Source of the DNA: Atopobiaceae bacterium
GTDB lineage: Bacteria; Actinomycetota; Coriobacteriia; Coriobacteriales; Atopobiaceae
Direction: 5' to 3'
Assembly (NCBI GenBank): GCA_022655215.1
Contig: JALCUE010000001.1
Span: 744,001-808,000, forward strand
DNA length: 64,000 nucleotides
A program made the position numbers and the translations under genes. Position 1 is the stretch's first letter. Each line of letters starts with the position of its first letter. The notes beneath the pieces were generated by a model. It saw only the letters and a program-made list of their open reading frames with translations, was not told the DNA's origin and searched no databases. Of the stretch, positions 16,805 through 24,436 are shown in pieces.

Positions 16805-17530
16805 ATGGCTGACGCGGGCTATCTCACCATCGGCAAGGTCGTCCGGAAGCTGCAGGGCCAGTATCCCGACCTCTCCGTCTCCAAGGTCCGCTATCTCGAG
16901 GACGAGGGACTTCTCGACCCATCCCGCACGCCTGGAGGCTATCGCCTCTATTCGCCCAAGGACATCCGTAGGCTCGAGACCATCCTCCATCTGCAGAAGA
17001 CGGCGTTCCTTCCGCTCTCCGTCATCAAGGACCAGCTCGACTCGGCCGAGTCAGGCCAGATGCCCTCTGATTCTGCCATGGGAGCAGAGCTGCCCGTCAC
17101 CATGGCAGTCGACGCGGACGACGTCACCGACAAACTCCATCCCATCGAACACGTGCCGGACCTCCTCGGGATATCGGTCTCCTTCGTGCGGCAGCTCGCC
17201 GAAGTCGGTGTGATCTCGCTCAAGCGAAGCCCACACGGTCGCGACCTCGTCGATGGCAGGGATTTCCAGACCATACGCACCGCCGACGCACTGAGGCGCT
17301 ACGGCATCGAGCCCAAGAACCTCAGACAGTACGTGACGGCGGCCAACAGGGAGTCCGGCATGTTCGAGCAGGCCCTCGTCGTCTTCGCCCACAAGCAGGG
17401 TGAGGACCCCGCAGAGCAGGAACGCAAGTATGCCGAGGCATTCGACCAGATACTCAGGCTCACGAACTCACTCAGGGGCTCCCTCATCAAGAGGACCCTC
17501 AAGGACGGTTTCAAGGGGTCCGATCAATAG
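16805..17530 (+). CDS. ftsR: MerR-family transcriptional regulator, FtsR-like
   Basis: This 241-residue regulator has an N-terminal MerR winged-helix DNA-binding domain (about 5-75): LTIGKVVRKLQ, KVRYLEDEGLL and RTPGGYRLYS. A second helix-turn-helix-like region lies near 120-175. Its length, the 'L...FPD.S.SK.R.LE.EGL' pattern and its position right after a garA gene match FtsR (C. glutamicum) and Rv1828 (M. tuberculosis), the former an activator of ftsZ. No effector-binding cysteines are visible, unlike metal-sensing MerR proteins. It probably shares the garA promoter. Confidence 0.82.
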   Translation: MADAGYLTIGKVVRKLQGQYPDLSVSKVRYLEDEGLLDPSRTPGGYRLYSPKDIRRLETILHLQKTAFLPLSVIKDQLDSAESGQMPSDSAMGAELPVTMAVDADDVTDKLHPIEHVPDLLGISVSFVRQLAEVGVISLKRSPHGRDLVDGRDFQTIRTADALRRYGIEPKNLRQYVTAANRESGMFEQALVVFAHKQGEDPAEQERKYAEAFDQILRLTNSLRGSLIKRTLKDGFKGSDQ

Positions 17531-17583
17531 ACCCATGCAAGATCAGGCCCGGGGGTACCGAGTCGGATACGGGAGATGCAGCA

Positions 17584-18135
17584 GTGGCGAAAGGAACGCA
17601 CTTGTCGAAATTCGAATATGAGGACCTCATCGTGGACATCCCTGACTATCCGGAGCCAGGTGTCGTCTTCAAGGACATAACACCCCTCTTCGCAGACGAG
17701 AAGGGCTTCTCCGCTGCGATCGATGACATCTCCGAGCACTTCCTCGGCAGCGGGATCACAAAGGTCGTAGGAGCCGAGGCTCGTGGCTTCCTCGTGGGAA
17801 CCCCGGTCGCATACAGGCTCGGCGCCGGCTTCGTGCCAGCAAGGAAGCCGGGCAAGCTTCCGCGCGAGACGTACTCCCAGACCTACGCACTCGAGTATGG
17901 TACCGATGAGCTGCAGATTCACAAGGATGCGCTCACCGCTGACGACAGGGTCCTCGTGATCGACGATCTCGTGGCCACCGGCGGCACCTCCGTCGCCACG
18001 GCGAAGCTGGTCGAGCAGTCCGGCGCCAAGGTCTGCGGGTTCGCCTTCATCCTCGAACTCGAGTTCCTGCACCCCCGCGAGACCATCGCCAAGGAGTACG
18101 ACCAGGACGTCTACTCGCTCATCAAGGTGCAGTAG
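17584..18135 (+). CDS. apt: Adenine phosphoribosyltransferase
   Basis: Apt makes AMP from adenine and PRPP in purine salvage. At 183 residues it has the normal length, with the PRPP-binding motif VLVIDDLVATGGTS (123-136) and the adenine-site region PGVVFKDITPL (25-35). The flexible-loop signature is seen as ARKPGKLPRETYSQTYALEYG. The start is GTG 17584 with GGAG 8 bp upstream. It ends at a strong hairpin shared with the convergent NlpC/P60 gene. The two nucleobase permeases at 24.4-27.1 kb would supply its substrate. Confidence 0.97.
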   Translation: MAKGTHLSKFEYEDLIVDIPDYPEPGVVFKDITPLFADEKGFSAAIDDISEHFLGSGITKVVGAEARGFLVGTPVAYRLGAGFVPARKPGKLPRETYSQTYALEYGTDELQIHKDALTADDRVLVIDDLVATGGTSVATAKLVEQSGAKVCGFAFILELEFLHPRETIAKEYDQDVYSLIKVQ

Positions 18136-18167
18136 GCAAGGTGCAACAGGAAAACGAATCAATAGGG

Positions 18168-18198
18168 GAGGGGCGGACGACTTGGTCGTCCGCCCCTC
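18168..18198. terminator. Bidirectional terminator-like hairpin between apt and an NlpC/P60 gene
   Basis: A perfect 14-bp stem, GAGGGGCGGACGAC/GTCGTCCGCCCCTC with loop TTG, lies between two convergent genes. There is no run of T on either side, so it is either a weak intrinsic terminator or an mRNA 3' end stabiliser. Confidence 0.7.
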
Positions 18199-18228
18199 CT
18201 GCCATCCTGTGATTCCCGTGCCGAGGTG

Positions 18229-19368
18229 CTACGAGATGATCCTGCGCACCGAAGTGTAGTTGTACCTGACATCGGTGAGCTGAGAATTCCTGCCCGGAAC
18301 AGTCGCCTCGATCATCTTGCCGTTCCCGACATAGATCGCGACATGGCCATACGACCAGTAGATCACGTCTCCAGGCTGTGCCTCGGAAAGGCTGATGGAG
18401 ACACCCGTAGCACCAATGGCGCCTGAGTAGTGGGTGAGGGTGATGCCAGCGGCGGCATAGGCCTCCTTGACAAGGCCCGAGCAGTCGAGCTGCGAGTAAG
18501 GGATGTCAAGCAACCCATAGGCAGCGCTCACGACGGCGGCACGCGATCCGGACTGAGTGGTGCCCGAACCACTTGAGCTTCCTGACCCCGACGAGGAGCT
18601 TCCTGCGCCGGATGATGAGCTTCCGGAGTTTGAGGAGCCAGAAGAGCCGGAAGATGAGCTGCCAGTCGATGAGTTCGAATCGCCCGAGGTGGCTGCCCCG
18701 TTGGCGGCTGAGCTCGTGTCAGCCTGCTCGGCCGCGGCCACATCAGACTCCTGTGACGCCTGGGCCGCCGCCTGCGACGCGGCCTCCTCCTCGGCCTGCT
18801 TCTGCGCAAGTGCCTGCTGGACCTCGGCAGACAGAGAGTTCTTGTAGTTCTCGGCCTCGGTGACGCTGGATTCGAGATCGGCCTTCTGTTGTGTCTGCTG
18901 ATCGAGGAGGTCCTGCTGCTGTTGCTTCGAGCTCTCGAGTTCCGACTGGATGTCCTTCACCTGCTGGATGGTGTCGGCGTCCTGGTTCTGGACCTTGGAG
19001 GCATAGTACCAACGGCTTACGAAGTCATCGAAGCTCGTGGAACCGAGCACGATGTCGAGAAGGGAGCTGCCCCCGCTCTTGTACTCGGAGTTCACCCTGC
19101 CTGCCAGCGTGCTCTTGGCACTGTCCAGATCGGACTGCTTCTGCTCGATCTGGGCGTTGATGTCGTCAAGTTGGCACTGCGTTCCGTTGATCTCCTCATC
19201 AAGCCCCGTGACCTGCTGATAGAGGTTGTCCAGGTTGTTGCTCGCCTCATCAAGCTGGGCTTGGAGGTCGGAGGTATCATCCGCGAGCGCCACCGCGGGG
19301 GAGAGGCAGAGGGCCATCGCGCATGTGATGACGCCGGCTACGATTTGACGCTTGTGTTTCCTGATCAT
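18229..19368 (-). CDS. Secreted NlpC/P60 peptidoglycan hydrolase with coiled coil
   Basis: This 379-residue protein has a signal peptide (1-29, ending AVALA), a long coiled coil (about 30-200), a Ser/Gly linker of about 45 residues and a C-terminal NlpC/P60 D,L-endopeptidase domain. The layout resembles CwlO/RipC/PcsB enzymes that cut peptide stems under FtsEX-type control. The catalytic C296 (DCSGLV) and H342 (GHVAIYVG) are present. The usual third polar residue (normally His/Asn/Gln) is E354 (MIEAT). ATG 19368 has GAGGGG 6 bp upstream. An in-frame ATG at 19527 also has a perfect AGGAGGG and would add 53 residues before the signal peptide. A paralogue is divergent at 19703. Confidence 0.9.
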   Translation of the reverse strand: MIRKHKRQIVAGVITCAMALCLSPAVALADDTSDLQAQLDEASNNLDNLYQQVTGLDEEINGTQCQLDDINAQIEQKQSDLDSAKSTLAGRVNSEYKSGGSSLLDIVLGSTSFDDFVSRWYYASKVQNQDADTIQQVKDIQSELESSKQQQQDLLDQQTQQKADLESSVTEAENYKNSLSAEVQQALAQKQAEEEAASQAAAQASQESDVAAAEQADTSSAANGAATSGDSNSSTGSSSSGSSGSSNSGSSSSGAGSSSSGSGSSSGSGTTQSGSRAAVVSAAYGLLDIPYSQLDCSGLVKEAYAAAGITLTHYSGAIGATGVSISLSEAQPGDVIYWSYGHVAIYVGNGKMIEATVPGRNSQLTDVRYNYTSVRRIIS

Positions 19369-19702
19369 ATGCATCCCCTCATGATCGCTTCGTGAGGTGT
19401 CAGAAGGCACCTGCGAGTCTGCGATGATACCAGCCGAGGCTGAAACCGCGTGGAATGACACGGTATTCTCATATGGCACCAATGGGGTCATGTACCTACC
19501 AAACGCACGGGATAGCAGGCCTTTCATAGCCAGCCCTCCTAATCCATGAGCAGCTGCCGCGTTTCAGGTTCGATTCGTGCGAGACTCCGCACCGCTCTCA
19601 TCTTGAGCATTCTACCCGCCTGATGATTGCATGAACATCCCACGCTCGACGAACGGCCTTGGTAGACTGGACAGAAATGTATCCGATAGGAGGGTTCCCT
19701 GT
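19369..19702. promoter_or_regulatory. Divergent region between two NlpC/P60 genes
   Basis: These 334 bp hold the start signals of both hydrolases. Rightward, an extended -10 (TGGTAGACT, 19660-19668) precedes TAGGAGGG and ATG 19703. Leftward, TAGAAT (minus strand, 19609-19614) lies upstream of an AGGAGGG-ATG start at 19527 in frame with the 19368 start. No strong -35 hexamers are evident. Otherwise nothing recognisable. Confidence 0.45.
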
Positions 19703-20800
19703 ATGGGACACGCAAGGAAGCTATTGTCCGGCCTGCTCGTCTCCGCCGTCGCAACGCTCGCGATATGCCCCTTGGCATATGCAAGCCCGGCCGATGATCT
19801 CGCCACGGCGCAGTCGCAGCTCGACAGCCTAGGCTCCGAGCTCTCGACGCTTCAGGACCAGCTCGCCACCTGCACGAGCGACCTCGAGCAGACCCAGTAT
19901 GAGATCAGCGAGAAGCAGTCGCAGATCGACGACACGCAGGGACAGCTCGACACCGTCCAGACCACCCTCGCGTCGCGAGTGAGCAGCGACTACAAGAGCG
20001 GAGGGACGAGCATCCTCGACATCCTCCTCAGCTCCGCAAGCCTCGAGGACAAGATTTCCTCCATCTATTACATGCAGAAGATCAGCCAGCAGGACGAGGC
20101 GACCATCAGCCAAGCAAAGGACCTCAAGCAGCAGCTCTCCGACGAGCAGACCACCCTTCAGGCCCGTCAGGATGACCAGCAGGCAACCCTCGACACCACA
20201 CAGGCCAAGCTCGATACGTATCAAGAGAAGGTCTCCGAGGCCCAGAGCTACTACGATTCCCTGAATTCACAGGTCCAGGCAGAGCTTGCCGCACAGCAGA
20301 CCGCCAATGACAACGTCGCCACGGCCGTCCAGGCTGTCACCACCCAGAATGCCACAGCAGCGGCGGAATCCGACACGACCTCCGGAACAGCGAGTGCGGA
20401 CACGAGCGGCAGCACCAGCGACACGACGGACAACGCTGGCTCCGGGTCCAACATCTCCACAGGCTCCGCAGGCGGAGGCGTCGCCACCGCGCTGTCCTGT
20501 GTCGGATGCCCCTATGTCTACGGGGCGTCGGGGCCGAGCAGCTTCGACTGCTCGGGTCTCGTCTGCTACAGCTACGGCAATGGCCGTGGACGCACGACAT
20601 ATGACATGATCGCCAGCTTGAAGGCCTCGGGCGACTGGAAGACGAGCATGAGCGAGCTCCAGTACGGAGACCTCGTCTTCCCTTCCACTGGACATGTGGG
20701 GATCTACATCGGCAACGGCCAGATGGTGCATGCGCCTAGCCCCGGCAGGACGGTCTGCGTGGCCAACGTCTACTCCTTCATCGGCGGTGGCTCGTACTAG
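19703..20800 (+). CDS. Secreted NlpC/P60 peptidoglycan hydrolase with coiled coil (paralogue)
   Basis: This 365-residue paralogue of the divergent gene has a signal peptide (about 1-27, ending AYA), a coiled coil (about 28-205), a Thr/Ser/Asp-rich linker and an NlpC/P60 domain. Here the full triad C283 (DCSGLV), H331 (GHVGIYIG) and H343 (MVHAPSPG) is present. ATG 19703 is 8 bp after TAGGAGGG. The shared SDYKSGGTSILDILLSS-like block with its neighbour (SEYKSGGSSLLDIVLGS) shows they arose by duplication. The likely role is peptide cross-bridge hydrolysis at the cell surface during growth or division. Confidence 0.93.
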   Translation: MGHARKLLSGLLVSAVATLAICPLAYASPADDLATAQSQLDSLGSELSTLQDQLATCTSDLEQTQYEISEKQSQIDDTQGQLDTVQTTLASRVSSDYKSGGTSILDILLSSASLEDKISSIYYMQKISQQDEATISQAKDLKQQLSDEQTTLQARQDDQQATLDTTQAKLDTYQEKVSEAQSYYDSLNSQVQAELAAQQTANDNVATAVQAVTTQNATAAAESDTTSGTASADTSGSTSDTTDNAGSGSNISTGSAGGGVATALSCVGCPYVYGASGPSSFDCSGLVCYSYGNGRGRTTYDMIASLKASGDWKTSMSELQYGDLVFPSTGHVGIYIGNGQMVHAPSPGRTVCVANVYSFIGGGSY

Positions 20801-20829
20801 ACGGTCGCGCACCGCTTATAGGTCCTGCG

Positions 20830-20863
20830 AAAGGAGACGGGTTCCGCACCCGTCTCCTTTTTC
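20830..20863 (+). terminator. Rho-independent terminator
   Basis: AAAGGAGACGGG (20830-20841), a 7-base loop and CCCGTCTCCTTT (20849-20860), followed by further T residues. It terminates the preceding NlpC/P60 gene. Confidence 0.92.
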
Positions 20864-20925
20864 CATCGCGCACGTCATCTAGGGCATGGGGGAGTAACCT
20901 ATCCCTAGACGAAAGGGGAGAGTGC

Positions 20926-22512
20926 ATGTCAAAGCGGGGCCCGCTACAACGCAGGATGTCCTCACGCTTCCAGGTGAACATGGTCTGGGAAGGTGCCTTG
21001 GTCGGACTCATCGGCGGCGCCATCGTCACGCTCTATCGACTCGCTCTCTCCGGAGCGGAGTGGCTGCTCAGGCAGATAATCGCCTACTGCACGGGAGACG
21101 TCATGAGGGTGGCGCTCTGGGTGGTCGCGCTCCTCGGGATCCTCCTTGTCATCGGACGCCTCATGCTCTGGGAGCCGTATTCGGTCGGGTCGGGCATCCC
21201 CCAGGTGGACGCCGAGGTCATGGGCAAGCTCGACATGCCCTGGCATCGCGTCATGGCCTCGAAGTTCGCCGAGGGGACACTCCTTTCCCTTGCGGGGCTC
21301 TCGCTTGGCCGCGAGGGACCGGCCGTCCAACTCGGTGGCATGGCCGGCAAGGCCGTCTCCAAGGGGCTCAGTCGCGGAAGGGGAGAGGAGAGGCTTCTCG
21401 TGACCTGCGGGGCTGGAGCCGGCATGGCCGCAGCGTTCCACGCCCCTCTCACGGGTGTCATGTTCGCGCTCGAGGAGATACACAAGACTTTCTCGGCGCC
21501 CCTCATCATCTCCGTTATGTCCTCATGCATAGTGGCTGACTTCCTCGTGAGCCAGGTCATCGGGATCAAACCCGTGCTCGCGTTCCATTTCGCCTCCGAC
21601 ATCCCTCACATCGACTACTGGGTCCTGCTCATAATGGGTGTCGTAATGGGTGGCCTGGGGGCGATCCATAACGTCGGCATGTTCGCGAGCCAAGCAATAT
21701 ACGACAAGATCAAGCGAGGAGTCCCGTATCTCAGGCTTGCGGTCCCGTTCGCGGTGGCCGCCGTGATCGCGTTCACGGCACCCGACCTCCTCTGCGGCGG
21801 CGATGCCATCGTCGAGCTCCTCGAAAGCGGGAAACTGTATCCCATCGGTTTCCTTCTGGCTCTTCTGATAGGGAAGTACCTGTTCACGACCGTCTCGTTT
21901 GGCTCGGGGGCTCCCGGGGGGACACTCTTCCCGCTGGTGGTCATGGGAGCGCTTGCCGGGAGCATCTTCGGCACCATCGCTGTCAACGGACTCAACCTGA
22001 GCAGCGGCTATATCACCAACTTCATGGTGCTTGGCATAGCCGGTCTCTTCGCCGGTGTGGTGAGGTCACCGGTCACGGCGATCGTGCTTGTCTTCGAACT
22101 CACTGGCAGCTTCGACGCGTTGCTGAGCCTCTCGATCGTCTCGATAGTGGCCTATGTGACCGCGAACCTCCTCAAGGTCGACGCCTTCTACGAGTACCTC
22201 GTCGCACGCCTGCTCGGGCTCCATGAGGAAGACGACAAGACCCCTTGGACGGATGATGAGAAGGTCCTCAAGACGCACGTGGTTGAGGTCGGCAGCTATC
22301 TCGTGAACAAGTCCATAGCGGAGGTCGATTGGCCGGACAGCGTCTTGGTCGTCACCGTGACCCGCTGCGGGAAGGACACGGTCGCACGAGGGAGCCTGAG
22401 ATTCCAGGCATTGGACCGAGTCATGCTAATCATGGACGCCGAGTGCGAGGACGAGGCGGAGCGGAAGATCTCCTCATACTGCCGAGGGATACTCGGACGC
22501 GAGGGGAGATAG
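20926..22512 (+). CDS. CLC-type chloride channel/transporter with C-terminal TrkA-C domain
   Basis: This 528-residue membrane protein has the CLC signatures GSGIPQ (88-93), GREGPAV (128-134) and GSGAPGGTLFP. The external gating glutamate (E130) and the internal proton-pathway glutamate (E183/E184 in ALEEIH) are both present, which favours a Cl-/H+ antiporter over a channel. After the last helix (about 420) a ~80-residue soluble tail resembles a TrkA-C (RCK-C) regulatory domain instead of CBS pairs. ATG 20926 follows AAGGGGAGAG. It stands alone: a strong terminator is upstream and a weak hairpin downstream. Confidence 0.93.
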   Translation: MSKRGPLQRRMSSRFQVNMVWEGALVGLIGGAIVTLYRLALSGAEWLLRQIIAYCTGDVMRVALWVVALLGILLVIGRLMLWEPYSVGSGIPQVDAEVMGKLDMPWHRVMASKFAEGTLLSLAGLSLGREGPAVQLGGMAGKAVSKGLSRGRGEERLLVTCGAGAGMAAAFHAPLTGVMFALEEIHKTFSAPLIISVMSSCIVADFLVSQVIGIKPVLAFHFASDIPHIDYWVLLIMGVVMGGLGAIHNVGMFASQAIYDKIKRGVPYLRLAVPFAVAAVIAFTAPDLLCGGDAIVELLESGKLYPIGFLLALLIGKYLFTTVSFGSGAPGGTLFPLVVMGALAGSIFGTIAVNGLNLSSGYITNFMVLGIAGLFAGVVRSPVTAIVLVFELTGSFDALLSLSIVSIVAYVTANLLKVDAFYEYLVARLLGLHEEDDKTPWTDDEKVLKTHVVEVGSYLVNKSIAEVDWPDSVLVVTVTRCGKDTVARGSLRFQALDRVMLIMDAECEDEAERKISSYCRGILGREGR

Positions 22513-22525
22513 CCCATTCTGGGCT
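22511..22525 (+). terminator. Weak hairpin after the CLC gene
   Basis: AGCCC-ATTCT-GGGCT immediately at the stop codon, followed by a pyrimidine-rich tract (TCCTTCTCTACTTT). The stem is only 5 bp, so termination is uncertain. Confidence 0.4.
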
Positions 22526-22531
22526 TCCTTC

Positions 22532-22545
22532 TCTACTTTACATAA
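22532..22545. repeat. Direct repeat, left copy
   Basis: TCTACTTTACATAA is repeated exactly at 23221-23234, 689 bp away in the same orientation, with partly similar AT-rich flanks on the right side (ATATATTAT and TATGTATAC). It lies just after the CLC stop. It could be a duplicated target or a repeated promoter-like element. Confidence 0.6.
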
Positions 22546-22751
22546 GATATATTATCGCGGTTTTAGCTATTCACCTGTTCTTGCAGGAGGTATCCGCTCA
22601 TCCTGTGCCTACCTGTCTGGCTGACCGCCATAGGCGCGAGATCGTCGATGCGCCAGACGACACACCGTCTTGCATGTGCCCGAGCCTCACACGTCGCCGG
22701 TCTTGCTTGTTCCTGAACCTAAGGAGACTCGACTCCATACACATCGATTGC

Positions 22752-22777
22752 CGTCTCTGAACCTGCGTCTCTGAACC
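22752..22777. repeat. Short tandem repeat
   Basis: CGTCTCTGAACC occurs at 22752-22763 and again at 22766-22777, a 14-bp period in two copies. Confidence 0.6.
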
Positions 22778-22892
22778 CGCGAGATTCCATCGGATGGCCG
22801 ATTCGGCATCATCGAAGGCAGAATGCGGTAGTTTTGGGGGGTTTACCTGCTATGACGCAACAGAATCGATTCTAAGGCCCTATCTTGTCCAC

Positions 22893-23280
22893 CTACGAGT
22901 ATTTCCCCATGGCTTCCGCCGCTTTCTTGTTCGCAGCAGAGACGGATGCGTAGATTCCATCCGGTGGGACCTCCCGTGCAACGTCATCCGTGGTCAGCTT
23001 GCTCTCGGGCTTTGGCGAGACTTGACCCTGACGGCCAACGTGATTCGACAAGCAGACATGAGCAAGCTCATATTCTGCGATCGACGTCAGACGAATCGCA
23101 TCCGGATCGTCGGTCGTGTTTATTGGGGTACTTCTCCAGGTCCTGACGCCGTCATACGTAAAGGGGAAGTCTCTCACGGCTTCAATCAACCGCTTCGATT
23201 CCCTTACGAGGCCCCGATCTTCTACTTTACATAATATGTATACTGAACTCGGATTCGCGAGGCTCTTGTACAGGAATCTC
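22893..23280 (-). pseudogene. Decayed or unrecognised open frame
   Basis: The minus strand stays open for about 128 codons and reads as plausible protein (for example EYELAHVCLSNHVGRQGQV and SKLTTDDVAREVPPDG). There is no ATG with a ribosome-binding site at its beginning: the only late start is TTG 23189, which would give 98 residues. I do not recognise the family. It most likely represents the end of a broken gene, though a real small protein from TTG 23189 cannot be excluded. Confidence 0.3.
23221..23234. repeat. Direct repeat, right copy
   Basis: Exact second copy of TCTACTTTACATAA (see 22532-22545). In the minus direction it lies upstream of the late TTG start of the decayed frame, where its AT-rich continuation could act as a promoter. 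Confidence 0.6.
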
Positions 23281-23447
23281 TACGGACCGTGACGATGCCC
23301 CGCTCATCCTCGAGGTCGTCAGAACATGGTCTCCTGAACGGAGTCGCCGACATAGCGAGTAATTCGAAGACGAGCATGCACCTCTCCCCTACCATTCCGC
23401 GAGAACGAAGCGTATGCATCAAGTTAATATGTTATTGCATATTATGT

Positions 23448-24398
23448 TTAGACTGCCGGTCTTCCAAGGTACTGCGCAGCCGAGGTCGCCGCGATGGCGC
23501 CATCGGACGCCGCAGTGATGACCTGCCTCAATGGCTTGTCCCTCACATCACCCGCGCAGAAGAGACCAGGCGTCTTCGTGGCCATACGCTCGTCAGTGAT
23601 GACCGTCCCGTCATCCGCAAGCTCAACGAGGGAACCGACGAGACCAGATCCCGGCACCCTGCCCACGAAGACGAATATGCCGAATGACCCCTCCGAATAG
23701 GACTCCGAAAGAACCTGACCTGTGGAAGTGTCCTCGAACACGATGCTCGAAGGCAGTTCATCGCCGTCGATCGAGACTATCCTGGTGTTGTAGCGAATGG
23801 AAATCTTAGGCTCCGCCTCGATCTTCTCGGCAACGGAAGCGACGGCTCGCACGTGGTCCTTGCGGACGATGAGAGTGACCGAGGAAGCGAACCTCGTCAG
23901 GAACAGGGCTTCCTCACAGGCAGTGTTACCACCGCCAATGACGAAGACCTCCTTGCCCATGTAGAACATCCCATCGCACGTGGCGCAGTAGGAGACGCCA
24001 TGGCCCGAGAACCTCTCCTCGCCCTCGAACCCAGCCCTGCGCGGGCTCCCGCCCGTCGCGAGGATGACGGCCTTGCAGGCAATCTCGCCCTCTTCCTCGC
24101 ACGTGACGAGGAAGGTCCCGTCACCTTGGTCGAAAGAGACACCGCTGACGTCGTCATAGACGAACTCGGACCCAAGCGCCTCGGCCTGCCCCTGCATGCT
24201 CATACCGAGCTCAGCCCCGTTGATGTTGGGGCTGCCGGGGTAGTTATCGATCACATCGGTGATGGCGGCTTGACCACCAAAGGCACCCTGCTCGACGGTG
24301 ACACTGTCGAGCAGGGCCCTCGTGGCATAGATGGAAGCGGTCAGACCCGCTGGCCCTCCGCCGATGATGACGAGGTCATGAGCTTGTGCTGCTGCCAT
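23448..24398 (-). CDS. trxB: Thioredoxin reductase
   Basis: This 316-residue flavoprotein carries the FAD motif GGGPAG (13-18), the redox pair CATC (138-141) and the second dinucleotide motif GGGNTACEEA (155-164). The C-terminal FCAGDVRDKPLRQV motif is typical of low-molecular-weight TrxB. It reduces thioredoxin with NADPH. The 2'-phosphate-binding motif, usually HRRxxxR, reads VRKDHVR (178-184): basic character is kept but His and one Arg are changed. The start has GGGAGAAGAAG just upstream. The gene lies 38 bp after uraA on the same strand. Confidence 0.93.
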   Translation of the reverse strand: MAAAQAHDLVIIGGGPAGLTASIYATRALLDSVTVEQGAFGGQAAITDVIDNYPGSPNINGAELGMSMQGQAEALGSEFVYDDVSGVSFDQGDGTFLVTCEEEGEIACKAVILATGGSPRRAGFEGEERFSGHGVSYCATCDGMFYMGKEVFVIGGGNTACEEALFLTRFASSVTLIVRKDHVRAVASVAEKIEAEPKISIRYNTRIVSIDGDELPSSIVFEDTSTGQVLSESYSEGSFGIFVFVGRVPGSGLVGSLVELADDGTVITDERMATKTPGLFCAGDVRDKPLRQVITAASDGAIAATSAAQYLGRPAV

Positions 24399-24436
24399 CT
24401 TCTTCTCCCGATCGTAGTCGTGGTCACCCTATGTGA

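Larger units (their letters stand above)
22513..23447. other. Gene-poor AT-richer region between the CLC gene and trxB
   Basis: About 935 bp with no gene I can assign confidently. It is locally AT-richer than the flanks and holds a 14-bp direct repeat (22532-22545 and 23221-23234), a short tandem repeat (22752-22777) and an inverted AT-rich decamer (23229-23238 against 23438-23447). One protein-like but start-damaged frame lies on the minus strand (22893-23280). It may be the scar of a lost gene or element, or may hold an uncharacterised RNA. Confidence 0.6.

Noticed and set aside
18540-18680. Serine/glycine codon repeats as a CRISPR-like or minisatellite array
   Set aside because: The repetitiveness is explained by the Ser/Gly linker of the NlpC/P60 protein; units are irregular and there are no spacers.
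22794-23234. 146-codon plus-strand frame in the clc-trxB gap
   Set aside because: No ribosome-binding site, and it overlaps a more protein-like minus-strand frame; composition looks random.
22532-23234. Intact insertion sequence between the direct repeats
   Set aside because: No terminal inverted repeats and no transposase motif; only the direct repeat and atypical composition are seen.
23222-23422. 66-codon minus-strand frame upstream of the decayed frame
   Set aside because: Short, no recognisable domain, ends at the AT-rich repeat; could be part of the same broken gene but there is no support for it as an independent gene.
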